DNA of 64,000 bases from Tannerellaceae bacterium (GCA_031257015.1 JAIRPK010000030.1:1-64000); one strand, 5' to 3'; shown: positions 36,051-44,593, counted from the stretch's first letter. Numbers and translations are program-made. Notes: generated by a model from the sequence alone, not told the origin.

Positions 36051-37874
36051 ATGAAGAAAATAAGTATATACACATTAATAATAGTGTCGATCCTCACATC
36101 CTGCGACGACGACTTTATGAACGAAATCCCCCAGACACAAATCACCGTGCCTGGATATTTCAACACAGTAGGCGACCTCGAAACATACTGCAACCGCTTC
36201 TATGTAATGATGCCCTGGGGCGGAATCCGCGATGCAGACTCCGACAACGCCACCGGCCCCGGACACTCCGCAGCAACCGAAACATGGAACATAGTCTACG
36301 GCCTCCTCGCACCAGACAGAGGCAACCCCGGAGGATGGGGAGAATGGTCGGACATACGCTCAGCCAACATCCTGCTCGACAACGTTGAGCGCGTAACCGG
36401 CGTCGAAGCAGACATCAAACACTGGACAGGCTTCGCCCGCTACATCCGCGCCCTCAAATACATCGCCCTCGTACAGCGCTACTCCGACGTCCCCTACATC
36501 GAACACGCCATATCAAGCGCAGATCCCGACGTATACCGCGCCTCCGACCCACGCACCTATGTAGTGGACAAAATCATGGAAGACCTCGAATACGCCTCCG
36601 CAAACATGAAAACAGACATGGGCAACCGCACACGAGTACACAAATACTCCGCCCTGACCCTCCTCTCACGCTTCTCCCTCTACGAAGGCACATACCGCAA
36701 ATACCACGCCGAGCTAAACCTCCAGTCCACCGCCAACCGCTTCCTCGAACGAGCCGTAACAGCCTCCGAAGAAATAATGAACAGCGGACAATTCGCCATC
36801 GCCGGCACAAGCGTCGACGAACCCTCAAAAGGCATCAAAGGCTCCCCGGCATACCGCGCCATCTTCGCCTCCATCGACCTGTCAAGCAACAAAGAAGTCA
36901 TCCAATGGGTACAATTCCGACCAGACGTCGACCAAGGATACGCTGCCAACGCAATAAACTCCTATATGTTCAGCCTGAGCCGAAGCCTGATGGAAAGCTA
37001 CCTCACCACCGACGGCAAACCATACAGCACCGTCCCCGGCTACGCCACCCTACCCTACTTCGACGGCTTTGTCAACCGAGACCCACGCCTCGCCGAGAAC
37101 TTCGCACACCCGGGAAGCAGCACACGCGCCCCAAGCTTCGTCAAATACGAAAACGACCCCATTAAAGGCGGCTACTGCCAAGAAAAATTCGAAGCCAACC
37201 AATCCGACAAATACACCTGGCGCTACGAAGGCCTGCCGACATACCGCTACGCCGAAGTACTCCTCAACTACGCCGAAGCCAAAGCCGAACTAGGCCAGTT
37301 CACCGCCGAAGCAGCCGAAAAAAGCATCAACCTGCTGCGCACCCGCGTAGGAATGCCCGCCTTCGACGCCTCCCGCGAAGTCGACCAGACACTCCGCAAC
37401 CTATATCCCAACGTAAACGACGCAACCATACTGGCCGTCCGCCGTGAACGCCGCGTAGAACTGGCCTGCGAAGGATTCCGCCTGCTGGACATCTACCGCT
37501 GGGCAGTCGGCGAACGCTTCCTCGATCCCGAAGCACAACAAGGCATGTACGTCCCCTCCTACGGCACGTACGACAACAGCGGCGACGAAAATCCCGACTA
37601 TGCCATCTACGCAAAAGAAAGCGACATACCAACCGACTGGACGGACAAAAACAAATACGGCATAAGCAAATGGTACCACTTCAATGACGACCTCCCCGGA
37701 GAAACACGCGGCGAGCTGGTAACATCCTTCGACCTTTCCGAAGGCACAAAGGGCTACGTGACGAACCGTGAAACAACCACCCGCGGATTCCGCTCCCCAC
37801 GCGACTATTACCGCCCGATCAACATACAGCATATTGTGCTGAACCCGAATATAAAACAGCCTCCCGGATGGTGA
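36051..37874 (+). CDS. SusD/RagB-type glycan-binding lipoprotein
   Basis: A 607-residue outer-leaflet lipoprotein (LIIVSILTSC, lipidated Cys near residue 18) that caps the SusC channel. The RagB start DDDFMNEIPQTQITVPGYF, the TPR-like middle (PTYRYAEVLLNYAEAKAEL, AINLLR-like) and the C-terminal RREDYYRPINIQHI-type ending are visible. The preceding 180-bp gap contains a degenerate repeat built on CACACAGTACCC. The coding strand is very rich in A and C. Confidence 0.93.
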   Translation: MKKISIYTLIIVSILTSCDDDFMNEIPQTQITVPGYFNTVGDLETYCNRFYVMMPWGGIRDADSDNATGPGHSAATETWNIVYGLLAPDRGNPGGWGEWSDIRSANILLDNVERVTGVEADIKHWTGFARYIRALKYIALVQRYSDVPYIEHAISSADPDVYRASDPRTYVVDKIMEDLEYASANMKTDMGNRTRVHKYSALTLLSRFSLYEGTYRKYHAELNLQSTANRFLERAVTASEEIMNSGQFAIAGTSVDEPSKGIKGSPAYRAIFASIDLSSNKEVIQWVQFRPDVDQGYAANAINSYMFSLSRSLMESYLTTDGKPYSTVPGYATLPYFDGFVNRDPRLAENFAHPGSSTRAPSFVKYENDPIKGGYCQEKFEANQSDKYTWRYEGLPTYRYAEVLLNYAEAKAELGQFTAEAAEKSINLLRTRVGMPAFDASREVDQTLRNLYPNVNDATILAVRRERRVELACEGFRLLDIYRWAVGERFLDPEAQQGMYVPSYGTYDNSGDENPDYAIYAKESDIPTDWTDKNKYGISKWYHFNDDLPGETRGELVTSFDLSEGTKGYVTNRETTTRGFRSPRDYYRPINIQHIVLNPNIKQPPGW

Positions 37875-37950
37875 TAAATAATTGAGAGAATGGAGAAGGG
37901 CTTCGCACAGAGGCAATGCCGTTCTCCATTCTTGATTCCAGATTTGGAAA

Positions 37951-37980
37951 GCGCTCTTTGACGTATTGGTTTACACGCAT
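37951..37980. repeat. Left copy of a 30-bp direct repeat
   Basis: This 30-bp stretch matches 39362-39391 at 28 of 30 positions (core TTGACGTATTGGTTT). Its last part is also inverted at 39302, so it brackets the small-gene island. Confidence 0.8.
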
Positions 37981-38032
37981 TTTGTTTTGTGCGGTCGGTG
38001 GGAAAGGCGTATATTTGAAGAAAAAAGATAAT

Positions 38033-38281
38033 ATGCCTACTGTATTAATATTACTTGGAATGCGGTTTTACTATTGGTCGCGTGAACATGAACCGATTCA
38101 TGTTCATGTAAAGAAAGGCGATGCTGAAGCTCGTTTCGATATTGAACCGGAGATTGAATTGACAGCCAACATGGGTTTCAAACCTCATGAACTGGCAATT
38201 GCCGAAGAAGTTATCAGGGATAATCGCGAATTTATGATTGAGCATTGGAATCTGTTTTTCTCCAAAACGAATGAAAAATGA
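38033..38281 (+). CDS. DUF4160 protein
   Basis: An 82-residue protein starting MPTVLILLGMRFYYWSREHEPIHVHVKKGD, the DUF4160 signature with the HEPxHxHV motif. Earlier in-frame ATGs precede the similarity, so 38033 is chosen. Its stop overlaps the DUF2442 start as ATGA. DUF4160-DUF2442 pairs are common and behave like toxin-antitoxin modules by arrangement. Their activity is not established here. Confidence 0.85.
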   Translation: MPTVLILLGMRFYYWSREHEPIHVHVKKGDAEARFDIEPEIELTANMGFKPHELAIAEEVIRDNREFMIEHWNLFFSKTNEK

Positions 38282-38520
38282 AAACAATAAAAAGACTTTG
38301 GTTTGAAAACGAACGGATTTTTATAGAACTCCAAAACGGCGAAATACAAAGCCAGTCCATGCGCTTCTTTCCATGCTTGAAACAGGCAACAGACCGGCAA
38401 CGCTCCGAATGGACAGAATCGCATTTCGGCCTTCACTGGGAAAGTATCAACGAGGACATCAGCTTTGAAAGCTTTACATGGAATGACGACGATCCGCAGA
38501 CGCTGTATCATCATTCCTGA
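38278..38520 (+). CDS. DUF2442 protein
   Basis: An 80-residue protein (IKRLWFENERIFIELQNGEIQSQSMRFFPCL) with the DUF2442 layout of two beta strands and a helix. It is translationally coupled to DUF4160 by an ATGA overlap. Confidence 0.83.
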   Translation: MKTIKRLWFENERIFIELQNGEIQSQSMRFFPCLKQATDRQRSEWTESHFGLHWESINEDISFESFTWNDDDPQTLYHHS

Positions 38521-38573
38521 AGCAAATGTTGTTATTCTGTGGACGCAGTCGAAAATCGAAAGTCGAATTTATT

Positions 38574-38717
38574 ATGACTTTGGCGCATAAAATAGGTCGG
38601 AAAGTAGAAAGTAAAGACGACTTGCTTCATAAATATATCGTATCCCGTCCTGCAAATGTTGATCTGTCGAAGAAAGAAATAATGAAAGAAGTAAGGGCAG
38701 CAAAATATTCCGAATGA
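38574..38717 (+). CDS. Small antitoxin-like protein preceding a broken PIN gene
   Basis: 47 residues from ATG 38574 (MTLAHKIGRKVESKDDLLHKYIVS). It overlaps the next start codon as ATGA and precedes a PIN-domain toxin fragment, as expected for an antitoxin. It is short and charged, with no DNA-binding domain that I can name. An in-frame ATG at 38526 is less likely. Confidence 0.55.
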   Translation: MTLAHKIGRKVESKDDLLHKYIVSRPANVDLSKKEIMKEVRAAKYSE

Positions 38718-38794
38718 GAATTATTATTGATGCAAATCTTTGGATTTTATTCCTTACCGGAAAACAATTGCCGGCTATTGTTATTACTTATTAA
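38714..38794 (+). pseudogene. Truncated PIN-domain toxin
   Basis: Reading from ATG 38714 gives MRIIIDANLWILFLTGKQLP, the start of PIN-family ribonuclease toxins with the first catalytic Asp (IIIDANLW). The frame ends at a TAA at 38792 after 26 residues. The remaining acidic residues needed for activity are absent, so the toxin is dead. Confidence 0.75.
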
Positions 38795-38807
38795 AACCAC
38801 AAAAGCC

Positions 38808-39029
38808 ATGACAGAACAACAAAAAGATGAGAATTTGATGATCATAGTCGCTGCAGAACAATATGCAATGAAATACGGAATATCAACATCCGAGGCTTTT
38901 GAACTTTTACGGGAAAATGAAATACATACGCTGATCCGAAAACATTACAATGCCTTGCATACCCAGCCGCTTGATGAAAGTCTTTATTTTGCGGACAATG
39001 TCCTTAAACAACGCCCCGGCAAGGTTTAA
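38808..39029 (+). CDS. DUF3791 protein
   Basis: 73 residues from ATG 38808. YAMKYGISTSEAFELLRENEIHTLIRKHYNALHTQP matches the DUF3791 pattern (ending in a conserved LHTQ). The family is usually encoded beside DUF3990, which follows here after 1 bp. Confidence 0.75.
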   Translation: MTEQQKDENLMIIVAAEQYAMKYGISTSEAFELLRENEIHTLIRKHYNALHTQPLDESLYFADNVLKQRPGKV

Positions 39030-39030
39030 T

Positions 39031-39207
39031 ATGAAACCTTATCACGACTCAAATTCTGATTCCACTGTGATTGATTTATCCAAATCGAAAGACAGACGCG
39101 ATTCCGGCAGAAGATTTTATCTTGCCATGCCGGAAAACCAGGCGGAAAACCGGGCGGAAATCCTGTTCAAACGTTACGGAAGCAAAATCTTTGCAAAATA
39201 CAAGTAA
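39031..39207 (+). pseudogene. Decayed DUF3990 gene fragment
   Basis: 58 residues (MKPYHDSNSDSTVIDLSKSK, DSGRRFYLAMPENQAENRAE). Intact DUF3990 proteins start with a (L/V)YHGSN motif and a DFG-GFY block and are much longer. Here the motifs are altered (YHDSN, DSGRRFY) and the protein stops early. The family is thought to be ADP-ribosyltransferase-like. A remnant in another frame runs on to about 39280. Confidence 0.6.
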
Positions 39208-39297
39208 CGCATTATGGGCGGAAAACAGAGAATTTATTGCAGATGATTATTGCAGGGAAAAAATGAAATCCGCTCATTAATTGCACAAGATATATTA

Positions 39298-39337
39298 AAA
39301 AGCGTGTAAACCAATCCTCAAAGTTTACACGCTTTTT
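39298..39337 (+). terminator. Terminator-like hairpin, right end of the small-gene island
   Basis: AAAAGCGTGTAAAC and GTTTACACGCTTTT form a perfect stem around an 11-nt loop, followed by Ts. Its 5' arm plus loop is the inverse of the 37951 repeat. Confidence 0.8.
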
Positions 39338-39361
39338 TACATATAAAAAAAATAAAAACAG

Positions 39362-39391
39362 GCGCTCCTTGACGTATTGGTTTGCACGCAT
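39362..39391. repeat. Right copy of the 30-bp direct repeat
   Basis: It matches 37951-37980 at 28 of 30 positions and opens a second segment that holds array D. Confidence 0.8.
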
Positions 39392-39417
39392 TATTTGTAA
39401 TTGCCGTATTTTACTGA

Positions 39418-39711
39418 TTCTTGAGGTCAAGATTTACTGAAATCTGGAGATTTTACGATTTCTTGGGGTCAAGATTTACTGAAATCTGGAGATTTTACGA
39501 TTTCTTGAGGTCAAGATTTGTTGAAATCTGGAGATTTTAAGGATTCTTGAGGTCAAGATTTGTTGAAATCTGGAGATTTTACGATTTCTTGAGGTCAAGA
39601 ATCATTGAAAATTGGAGATTTTAAGAATTCTTGAGGTCAAGATTTACTGAAATCTGGAGATTTTAAGAATTCTTGAGGTCAAGATTTGATGAAAGTCGGA
39701 GATTTTAAGGA
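39418..39711. repeat. Tandem array D: 7 x 42 bp
   Basis: Units start at 39418, 39460, 39502, 39544, 39586, 39628 and 39670, exactly 42 bp apart. Each reads TTCTTGAGGTCAAGATTT, then ACTGAAATCTGGAGATTTTA. The segment AGATTT-ACTG-AAATCT is a 6-bp inverted repeat in most units. Confidence 0.95.
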
Positions 39712-39741
39712 ATAAGGCAATATATGCTTCATGATTTCTCC

Positions 39742-39781
39742 AAAAGCGTGTAAACCGATTCATCAAAGCGTATACGCTTTT
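39742..39781. terminator. Second copy of the GCGTGTAAAC hairpin
   Basis: AAAAGCGTGTA pairs with TATACGCTTTT with one G-T pair. It is homologous to 39298-39337 and closes the segment that begins at 39362. Confidence 0.65.
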
Positions 39782-39828
39782 GTATAGATATAAAACAGAT
39801 TAAACAATAAAAAATAAAGATTAAGACT

Positions 39829-40848
39829 ATGTACAAGATTAAATCAATAATCACAGTCTTATTATGCGGAGGACTGTTTACCGCTTGCGAGCGGGATTAT
39901 AACTCTGAACTTTCGGTTGAAAACGAAACACCGCATTATATATATATTTCATCGGCCAGGGAACAGCTTGTTTCTGCAACCGATTCGGTCTTTAAAATGA
40001 AAGAAGCCGGAAAAGAAATTATGGAATTAACTTACAGCTTTACGGTACGGTATGGCATAAGCGAGGAAAAAACGGCTACGGTGGAAACAACCGTCGGGCA
40101 GGATTTCTCGCTGGTGGAAGAGTATAACAAAAGCAAGTCGAAAAACTTGCTCGCCCTCCCGGAATCCTTCCTATCGTTCCCGACAACTTCAGCAAATATC
40201 CCGTCCGGCTCTGATGAAGTTAGCGTATCTTTCAAACTAATAAACATTGACAGGCTGCCCGACGGGGAATATCTGCTCCCGATTACAATAAAGTCGGCAA
40301 ATGCCAGCAATGGCTTTCAATTGCACAAGCTGAAGAAAACGGCGTACTACCATATTACGAAAACGGAGATGATGCTTGACAAGTCGAAAGCTGAAATGAT
40401 TGATTGCAGCGACCTTCGTCAGGATGAGGGCGGCGGCAAAGGTATAGCTGCCCTGCTGGACGGCGATCCTGCTACTTTCTGGCATTCAGGTTACGGAAGC
40501 GCTTACGGTGGCGGCAACGCACCATTACCGCATTGGATAAGAATGGATATGAAATCGTCGTGGGAAATAACAAAAATCACGCTGTGGCGCCGTATCGGTA
40601 TCTTTTCAACCGATACAAAGAGCGTTATATTCAAAGTGAACGACAATCTTGTTCCGTTTGACGACCCGTCGTGGAAAGAAATCGGAAAGGTGGAGTTCTC
40701 AACAACCAATACTGATGAAACAATGAAAACAATAGCCATTGCGCCTGAAAAAATGACGCGCGGCAGATACTTGCTTCTGTTTATGAACGAACCGGGCGGC
40801 AGGGGAGACCTGGCGGAACTGGCAGAAATAGATGTTTATATTAGATAA
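39829..40848 (+). CDS. DUF1735 lipoprotein with C-terminal discoidin-like domain
   Basis: A 339-residue lipoprotein (ITVLLCGGLFTAC) of the surface glycan-binding kind found after SusD. The N-terminal DUF1735 domain is residues 20-175 (YISSAREQLVSATDSVF, DGEYLLPITIKSANASNGF). The C-terminal part (GIAALLDGDPATFWHSGYGS, WIRMDMKSSWEITKITLWRR, LAEIDVYI) is a clear F5/8 type C domain. It lies 5 bp before its paralogue. Confidence 0.85.
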   Translation: MYKIKSIITVLLCGGLFTACERDYNSELSVENETPHYIYISSAREQLVSATDSVFKMKEAGKEIMELTYSFTVRYGISEEKTATVETTVGQDFSLVEEYNKSKSKNLLALPESFLSFPTTSANIPSGSDEVSVSFKLINIDRLPDGEYLLPITIKSANASNGFQLHKLKKTAYYHITKTEMMLDKSKAEMIDCSDLRQDEGGGKGIAALLDGDPATFWHSGYGSAYGGGNAPLPHWIRMDMKSSWEITKITLWRRIGIFSTDTKSVIFKVNDNLVPFDDPSWKEIGKVEFSTTNTDETMKTIAIAPEKMTRGRYLLLFMNEPGGRGDLAELAEIDVYIR

Positions 40849-40853
40849 ACTAA

Positions 40854-42617
40854 ATGTACAGGATAAAAAAAATAATCGCAGTCTTTTTGTGCGGAGGACT
40901 TTTCACCGCTTGCGAACGGGATTATAATGCCGAGCTGTCGGTGAAGAATGTTATTCCGCATTATGTGTATATATCTTCGGATATTGAAACGAATGTTTTG
41001 GCTACGGATATTATTGACCGTGGAGAAACAGAAAAGTCTTTACAGCTAACGGTAAAGTATGCCGTGACGGAGGAGGCAAATGCCAGCGTCGAGGCAATAC
41101 TTGCGCCGGATATGTCCCTGGTAGAAGATTATAACAAAAAGAAGTCTAAAAAATTCCTTCCTTTCCCGGAAGCCAACCTCTCGTTCACGACCGGAACGGT
41201 AAATATCCCGGTCGGCTCGCTTGAAACGAGCGTTGATTTCAAGATAGTGAACCTTGACCAGCTTCCTAACGGAGAATTTCTCCTGCCGATAACAATAAAG
41301 TCGGTCAATGCAAGCAATGGCTTTCCTGTTTTTGAAGCGAAGAAAACGGCCTATTACCAGGTCGTGAACAAAGGCGCAGCCTTGAAAGGTCAATGGCTCT
41401 TTGACGATGAGTCGAATCCGGCCAAAGCAACCGTAGGGAAGGATCTTCAGCCCGTCGGTTCGGGTTTCACGCAGGTTCAAGGCCCGGAAGGAAAAAAAGG
41501 CGCCGTTCGCATATCGCAGGGAAGCTACTTTAAGGCCGTTCATGAAATTGCTGCCGGCGAAAGCGGAAAGGTAGAGGAATATACCATGCTGATTGACTTC
41601 AAATACCCGGCAACGGGCACGTGGTACACCTTTTACCAGACAAACTTGAATAATAATGACGACGCGGACTTCTTTATCAACAAAACCGGCAATATAGGCG
41701 TGGGAGATTTGGGATATTCATCGGCAGTCGCTCCGGCAAACGCATGGAACCGTTTAATAATAACGCTTAAAAAAGGCGTGGGAATTAAATTCTACCTGAA
41801 CGGAAACATGATTCATGCTCCGGCGACCAACCTTGACAAAGATCGCTTTTACCTCGATCCCGCCGGCGTTATCCTTTTCGGAGATGAAGACGGCGATGAC
41901 GGAGAATTTGACGTCGCGCGAGTGGACATATATGAAGGCGTAATGAGCGAAGCAAGAATAAAAGTTATCAGCGGCACCGGCGACAGCGAACCGGTAGATT
42001 TAAGCCATATAACTTACAACTTCTCCGCCCCTGACTTTACCGCTCCAGCCGTTAGCGGCGCCAAACCCCTGGAATTTGAAAATCCTGCAAGCGTCACCGC
42101 AGTAGCCGGACCGGGCGAACGGGGAGCTGCGCTTATTACAAAAAACAATAGCGTGAAAGTTCCCAATTCCAAAGGAACAGAAATGAATACATACACAATG
42201 CTGCTCGATATTCTACCGCTCGGCACTGATGATGATTACGCTGCTCTTTTCCAGGCAACGGAATCAAACAGTGGCGACGATGCCGACCTGTACATCAGAA
42301 ACGACGGCCGGCTCGGACAGGGAAATTACGGCGAAGCCGGAGCTGTTCCATTGAACAAATGGAGCCGCATCGTAGTAGTTGTTGACGTAGCAAAAAACAT
42401 TTGCGATTATTATGTAAACGGCAGCTTTTACATGCATAATCCCGGACGCGCAAGCCACATGACAATAGGCAGCAGCCATTATTGGTTATTTGCAGACGCA
42501 TACGGGCATGATTATGAATATGACATCCATTGCGCCGGCTTCTCCATTTGGGACAAAAACCTGACAGAGGATGAAATCGCCGCGCTGGGAAATGCCGACA
42601 AACCGCTTCAACCATAA
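40854..42617 (+). CDS. DUF1735 lipoprotein with two LamG-type domains
   Basis: A 587-residue lipoprotein whose first 170 residues closely match the preceding gene (ACERDYN-ELSV, GEFLLPITIKSVNASNGFPV), so the two arose by tandem duplication. The rest holds two concanavalin/LamG-like domains (roughly 180-375 and 385-585) with repeated phrases NNNDDADFFINKTGNIGVGD and NSGDDADLYIRNDGRLGQGN. It is probably a surface glycan-binding protein. Confidence 0.85.
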   Translation: MYRIKKIIAVFLCGGLFTACERDYNAELSVKNVIPHYVYISSDIETNVLATDIIDRGETEKSLQLTVKYAVTEEANASVEAILAPDMSLVEDYNKKKSKKFLPFPEANLSFTTGTVNIPVGSLETSVDFKIVNLDQLPNGEFLLPITIKSVNASNGFPVFEAKKTAYYQVVNKGAALKGQWLFDDESNPAKATVGKDLQPVGSGFTQVQGPEGKKGAVRISQGSYFKAVHEIAAGESGKVEEYTMLIDFKYPATGTWYTFYQTNLNNNDDADFFINKTGNIGVGDLGYSSAVAPANAWNRLIITLKKGVGIKFYLNGNMIHAPATNLDKDRFYLDPAGVILFGDEDGDDGEFDVARVDIYEGVMSEARIKVISGTGDSEPVDLSHITYNFSAPDFTAPAVSGAKPLEFENPASVTAVAGPGERGAALITKNNSVKVPNSKGTEMNTYTMLLDILPLGTDDDYAALFQATESNSGDDADLYIRNDGRLGQGNYGEAGAVPLNKWSRIVVVVDVAKNICDYYVNGSFYMHNPGRASHMTIGSSHYWLFADAYGHDYEYDIHCAGFSIWDKNLTEDEIAALGNADKPLQP

Positions 42618-42652
42618 GAGGGTTTAAATAGATTATTCATGACTAAATTTCT

Positions 42653-42684
42653 TGTAGAGACGCTCGATTTCGGGCGTCTCTACA
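42653..42684. repeat. REP-like hairpin TGTAGAGACGC
   Basis: TGTAGAGACGC and GCGTCTCTACA form a perfect 11-bp stem around a 10-nt loop, 35 bp after the DUF1735-LamG stop. A related imperfect copy is at 55454-55483. It may also terminate the lipoprotein transcript. Confidence 0.7.
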
Positions 42685-42890
42685 TGTTTTATGCCTGCAC
42701 GTATTGGGCAGGCTACACGCTTAATTCTCCGAAGGCCTCGCCAAACATTTGAAGCAAATACTGTCAGCCTAATCCTTCAACTCCTGTTTCCCTGAAAACA
42801 AATCAAATCACCCTGACACAGGACATCCCTTCCCGGACAGTAGACAACAACAAACTTTCACCCAAATATTGCCCGCTCAACAAAAAAATA

Positions 42891-42898
42891 TACCTTCG
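42891..42898 (+). promoter_or_regulatory. Weak -7 box upstream of the sigma gene
   Basis: TACCTTCG, 17 bp before the ATG at 42916, is one base off TAnnTTTG. Confidence 0.35.
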
Positions 42899-42915
42899 TC
42901 CAATAAATCAATACT

Positions 42916-43497
42916 ATGCCAAACAACGATCACATCCATTTATCCATGCTGAAAGAAGGCTCCGAACCAGCCTTCGAGCATCTCTACCGCCAGTATAGCG
43001 GAAGACTGTACAACTTCATATTCAACATAACACGCAAAGACGCCTACCTTACAGAAGAACTGGTGCAACGAGCCTTCATAAAAGTATGGGAATGTCGCCG
43101 GCTGATAGACGCAGACAAATCATTCATATCATACCTCTGCACGATCGCCAAAAACATGCTCCTCAACGAAATAGAACACCAGGCCGTCGAATACATCTTC
43201 ACCGAATATGTAATGAAAACAGGAACAACAATAGACCACTCGACCGACAGCGAAACAGACCTCATCCTCCTTGAAAACCTGATCGAAAAACTAACCAACA
43301 AACTCCCACAAGGAAGACGACGCATCTTCCTCCTGCGAAAAGACAAAGACTACACAGTAAAGGAAATCGCCAGAGAACTGAACCTCGCCGCCACCACCGT
43401 CCAAACCCAATTGGCAAAAGCGCTCACCTTCATGCGAGGAGAACTGTCCAAATATTACGGCTGGCTATTACTCTTACCATTAATAACATCACTATGA
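42916..43497 (+). CDS. ECF-type RNA polymerase sigma factor
   Basis: A 193-residue sigma-70 family protein. Region 2 is FEHLYRQYSGRLYNFIFNITRKDAYLTEELVQRAFIKVW. Region 4 is LPQGRRRIFLLRKDKDYTVKEIARELNLAATTVQTQLAKAL. It pairs with FecR by an ATGA overlap. In Bacteroidota such pairs respond to STN-type SusC receptors, so SusC at 32361 is the likely partner. Confidence 0.92.
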   Translation: MPNNDHIHLSMLKEGSEPAFEHLYRQYSGRLYNFIFNITRKDAYLTEELVQRAFIKVWECRRLIDADKSFISYLCTIAKNMLLNEIEHQAVEYIFTEYVMKTGTTIDHSTDSETDLILLENLIEKLTNKLPQGRRRIFLLRKDKDYTVKEIARELNLAATTVQTQLAKALTFMRGELSKYYGWLLLLPLITSL

Positions 43498-44492
43498 ATA
43501 CATCATACAAAGACCTGTTCAAGAAATACATCTCCAACAAAGCAACAAACCAGGAAATACGCCTGCTCATATCATTCATCAAAACCAACCCCACATTAAG
43601 CGAGCAACTTGAACGGGAAATACAAAACTCCCCTCCCGAAATAAGCGACCACCTGAAACAACAAATGCTCAACCGAATCAGAAAACAAATCCATGCAACC
43701 GGCAAATACAAACCCAACCACACAACAATCGCATGGAAATACGTCGCAACATTCGCCCTCATCCTCCTCGCCTTTACCCTCGGAAGATACTACCCAACAA
43801 CCGGCCAAAACGCCGCAAACACCAGCCAACCCTGGATCATCACAACCGAAAGAGGCGAAAAAGCCGGCATGACCCTGCCCGACGGCAGCCGCGTATGGCT
43901 CAATGCCGCCTCAAGGCTCACCATCTCAAACGCATACAACAAAGAAGAACGACGACTGAACCTCGAAGGAGAAGCATACTTTGAAGTCGCACCAGACACA
44001 ATGAAACCCTTTCTCGTCCAATGCAAAGACATGAGAATCGAAGCGCTCGGAACAACCTTCGGCGTCAAAGCATACGACGAGGACGCCGTCATATCCACCG
44101 TACTGGTCGAAGGCAAAGTCCGAGTCGCCATGCCGGAACAAACCACAACAATAGAGCCGCGGGAACGCATCGTACTCAACAAGTCAACCCGCGAAATCTC
44201 TACGGAAACAGTCAATCCCATCCACTTCACCGAATGGAGGAAAAACAGACTAAGATTTGAGAACGAAACCTTCGAAGACATAGCAAGGAATATATCCCGC
44301 ATATACAACATAGATTACACCTTCGCCGACGAATCCATAAAAACCGTCACCTTCACCGGAACCATAAACAACAGCAACCTCGAAGCCATCCTCGCCTCCA
44401 TCAGCCTCACATCATATATATCCTGCACATTGAAAGACAGTTCAATCATATTCAGAAAAGACGCCGGGAAGAAGAACTACTTCATGGAATGA
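43494..44492 (+). CDS. FecR-type anti-sigma factor with DUF4974
   Basis: A 332-residue inner-membrane regulator: cytoplasmic helical N terminus, one membrane helix at about 80-100 (YVATFALILLAFTLGRYY), periplasmic FecR domain (TTERGEKAGMTLPDGSRVWLNAASRL, GEAYFEVA), and C-terminal DUF4974 (RLRFENETFEDIARNISRIYNIDY). The DUF4974 part resembles the STN fold and is expected to contact the receptor's STN domain. Its start overlaps the sigma gene by 4 bp. Confidence 0.93.
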   Translation: MNTSYKDLFKKYISNKATNQEIRLLISFIKTNPTLSEQLEREIQNSPPEISDHLKQQMLNRIRKQIHATGKYKPNHTTIAWKYVATFALILLAFTLGRYYPTTGQNAANTSQPWIITTERGEKAGMTLPDGSRVWLNAASRLTISNAYNKEERRLNLEGEAYFEVAPDTMKPFLVQCKDMRIEALGTTFGVKAYDEDAVISTVLVEGKVRVAMPEQTTTIEPRERIVLNKSTREISTETVNPIHFTEWRKNRLRFENETFEDIARNISRIYNIDYTFADESIKTVTFTGTINNSNLEAILASISLTSYISCTLKDSSIIFRKDAGKKNYFME

Positions 44493-44593
44493 AGAAACCG
44501 GAACATAACACAAAGAGACAAAGACGCGAAGTCCTGTTATTTCTCACCTCTGAAGCTTGCATTTTTTATTATAAAACTCTCCAAACGTTTCAC

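Noticed and set aside
39418..39711. CRISPR array
   Set aside because: Units are contiguous with no unique spacers, and no cas genes are present. The same holds for the other arrays.
37951..39781. Integron-like cassettes with attC sites
   Set aside because: The end hairpins lack the GTTRRRY core pairs of attC sites, and no integrase is nearby. A MITE-like or terminator-derived bracket is a simpler reading.
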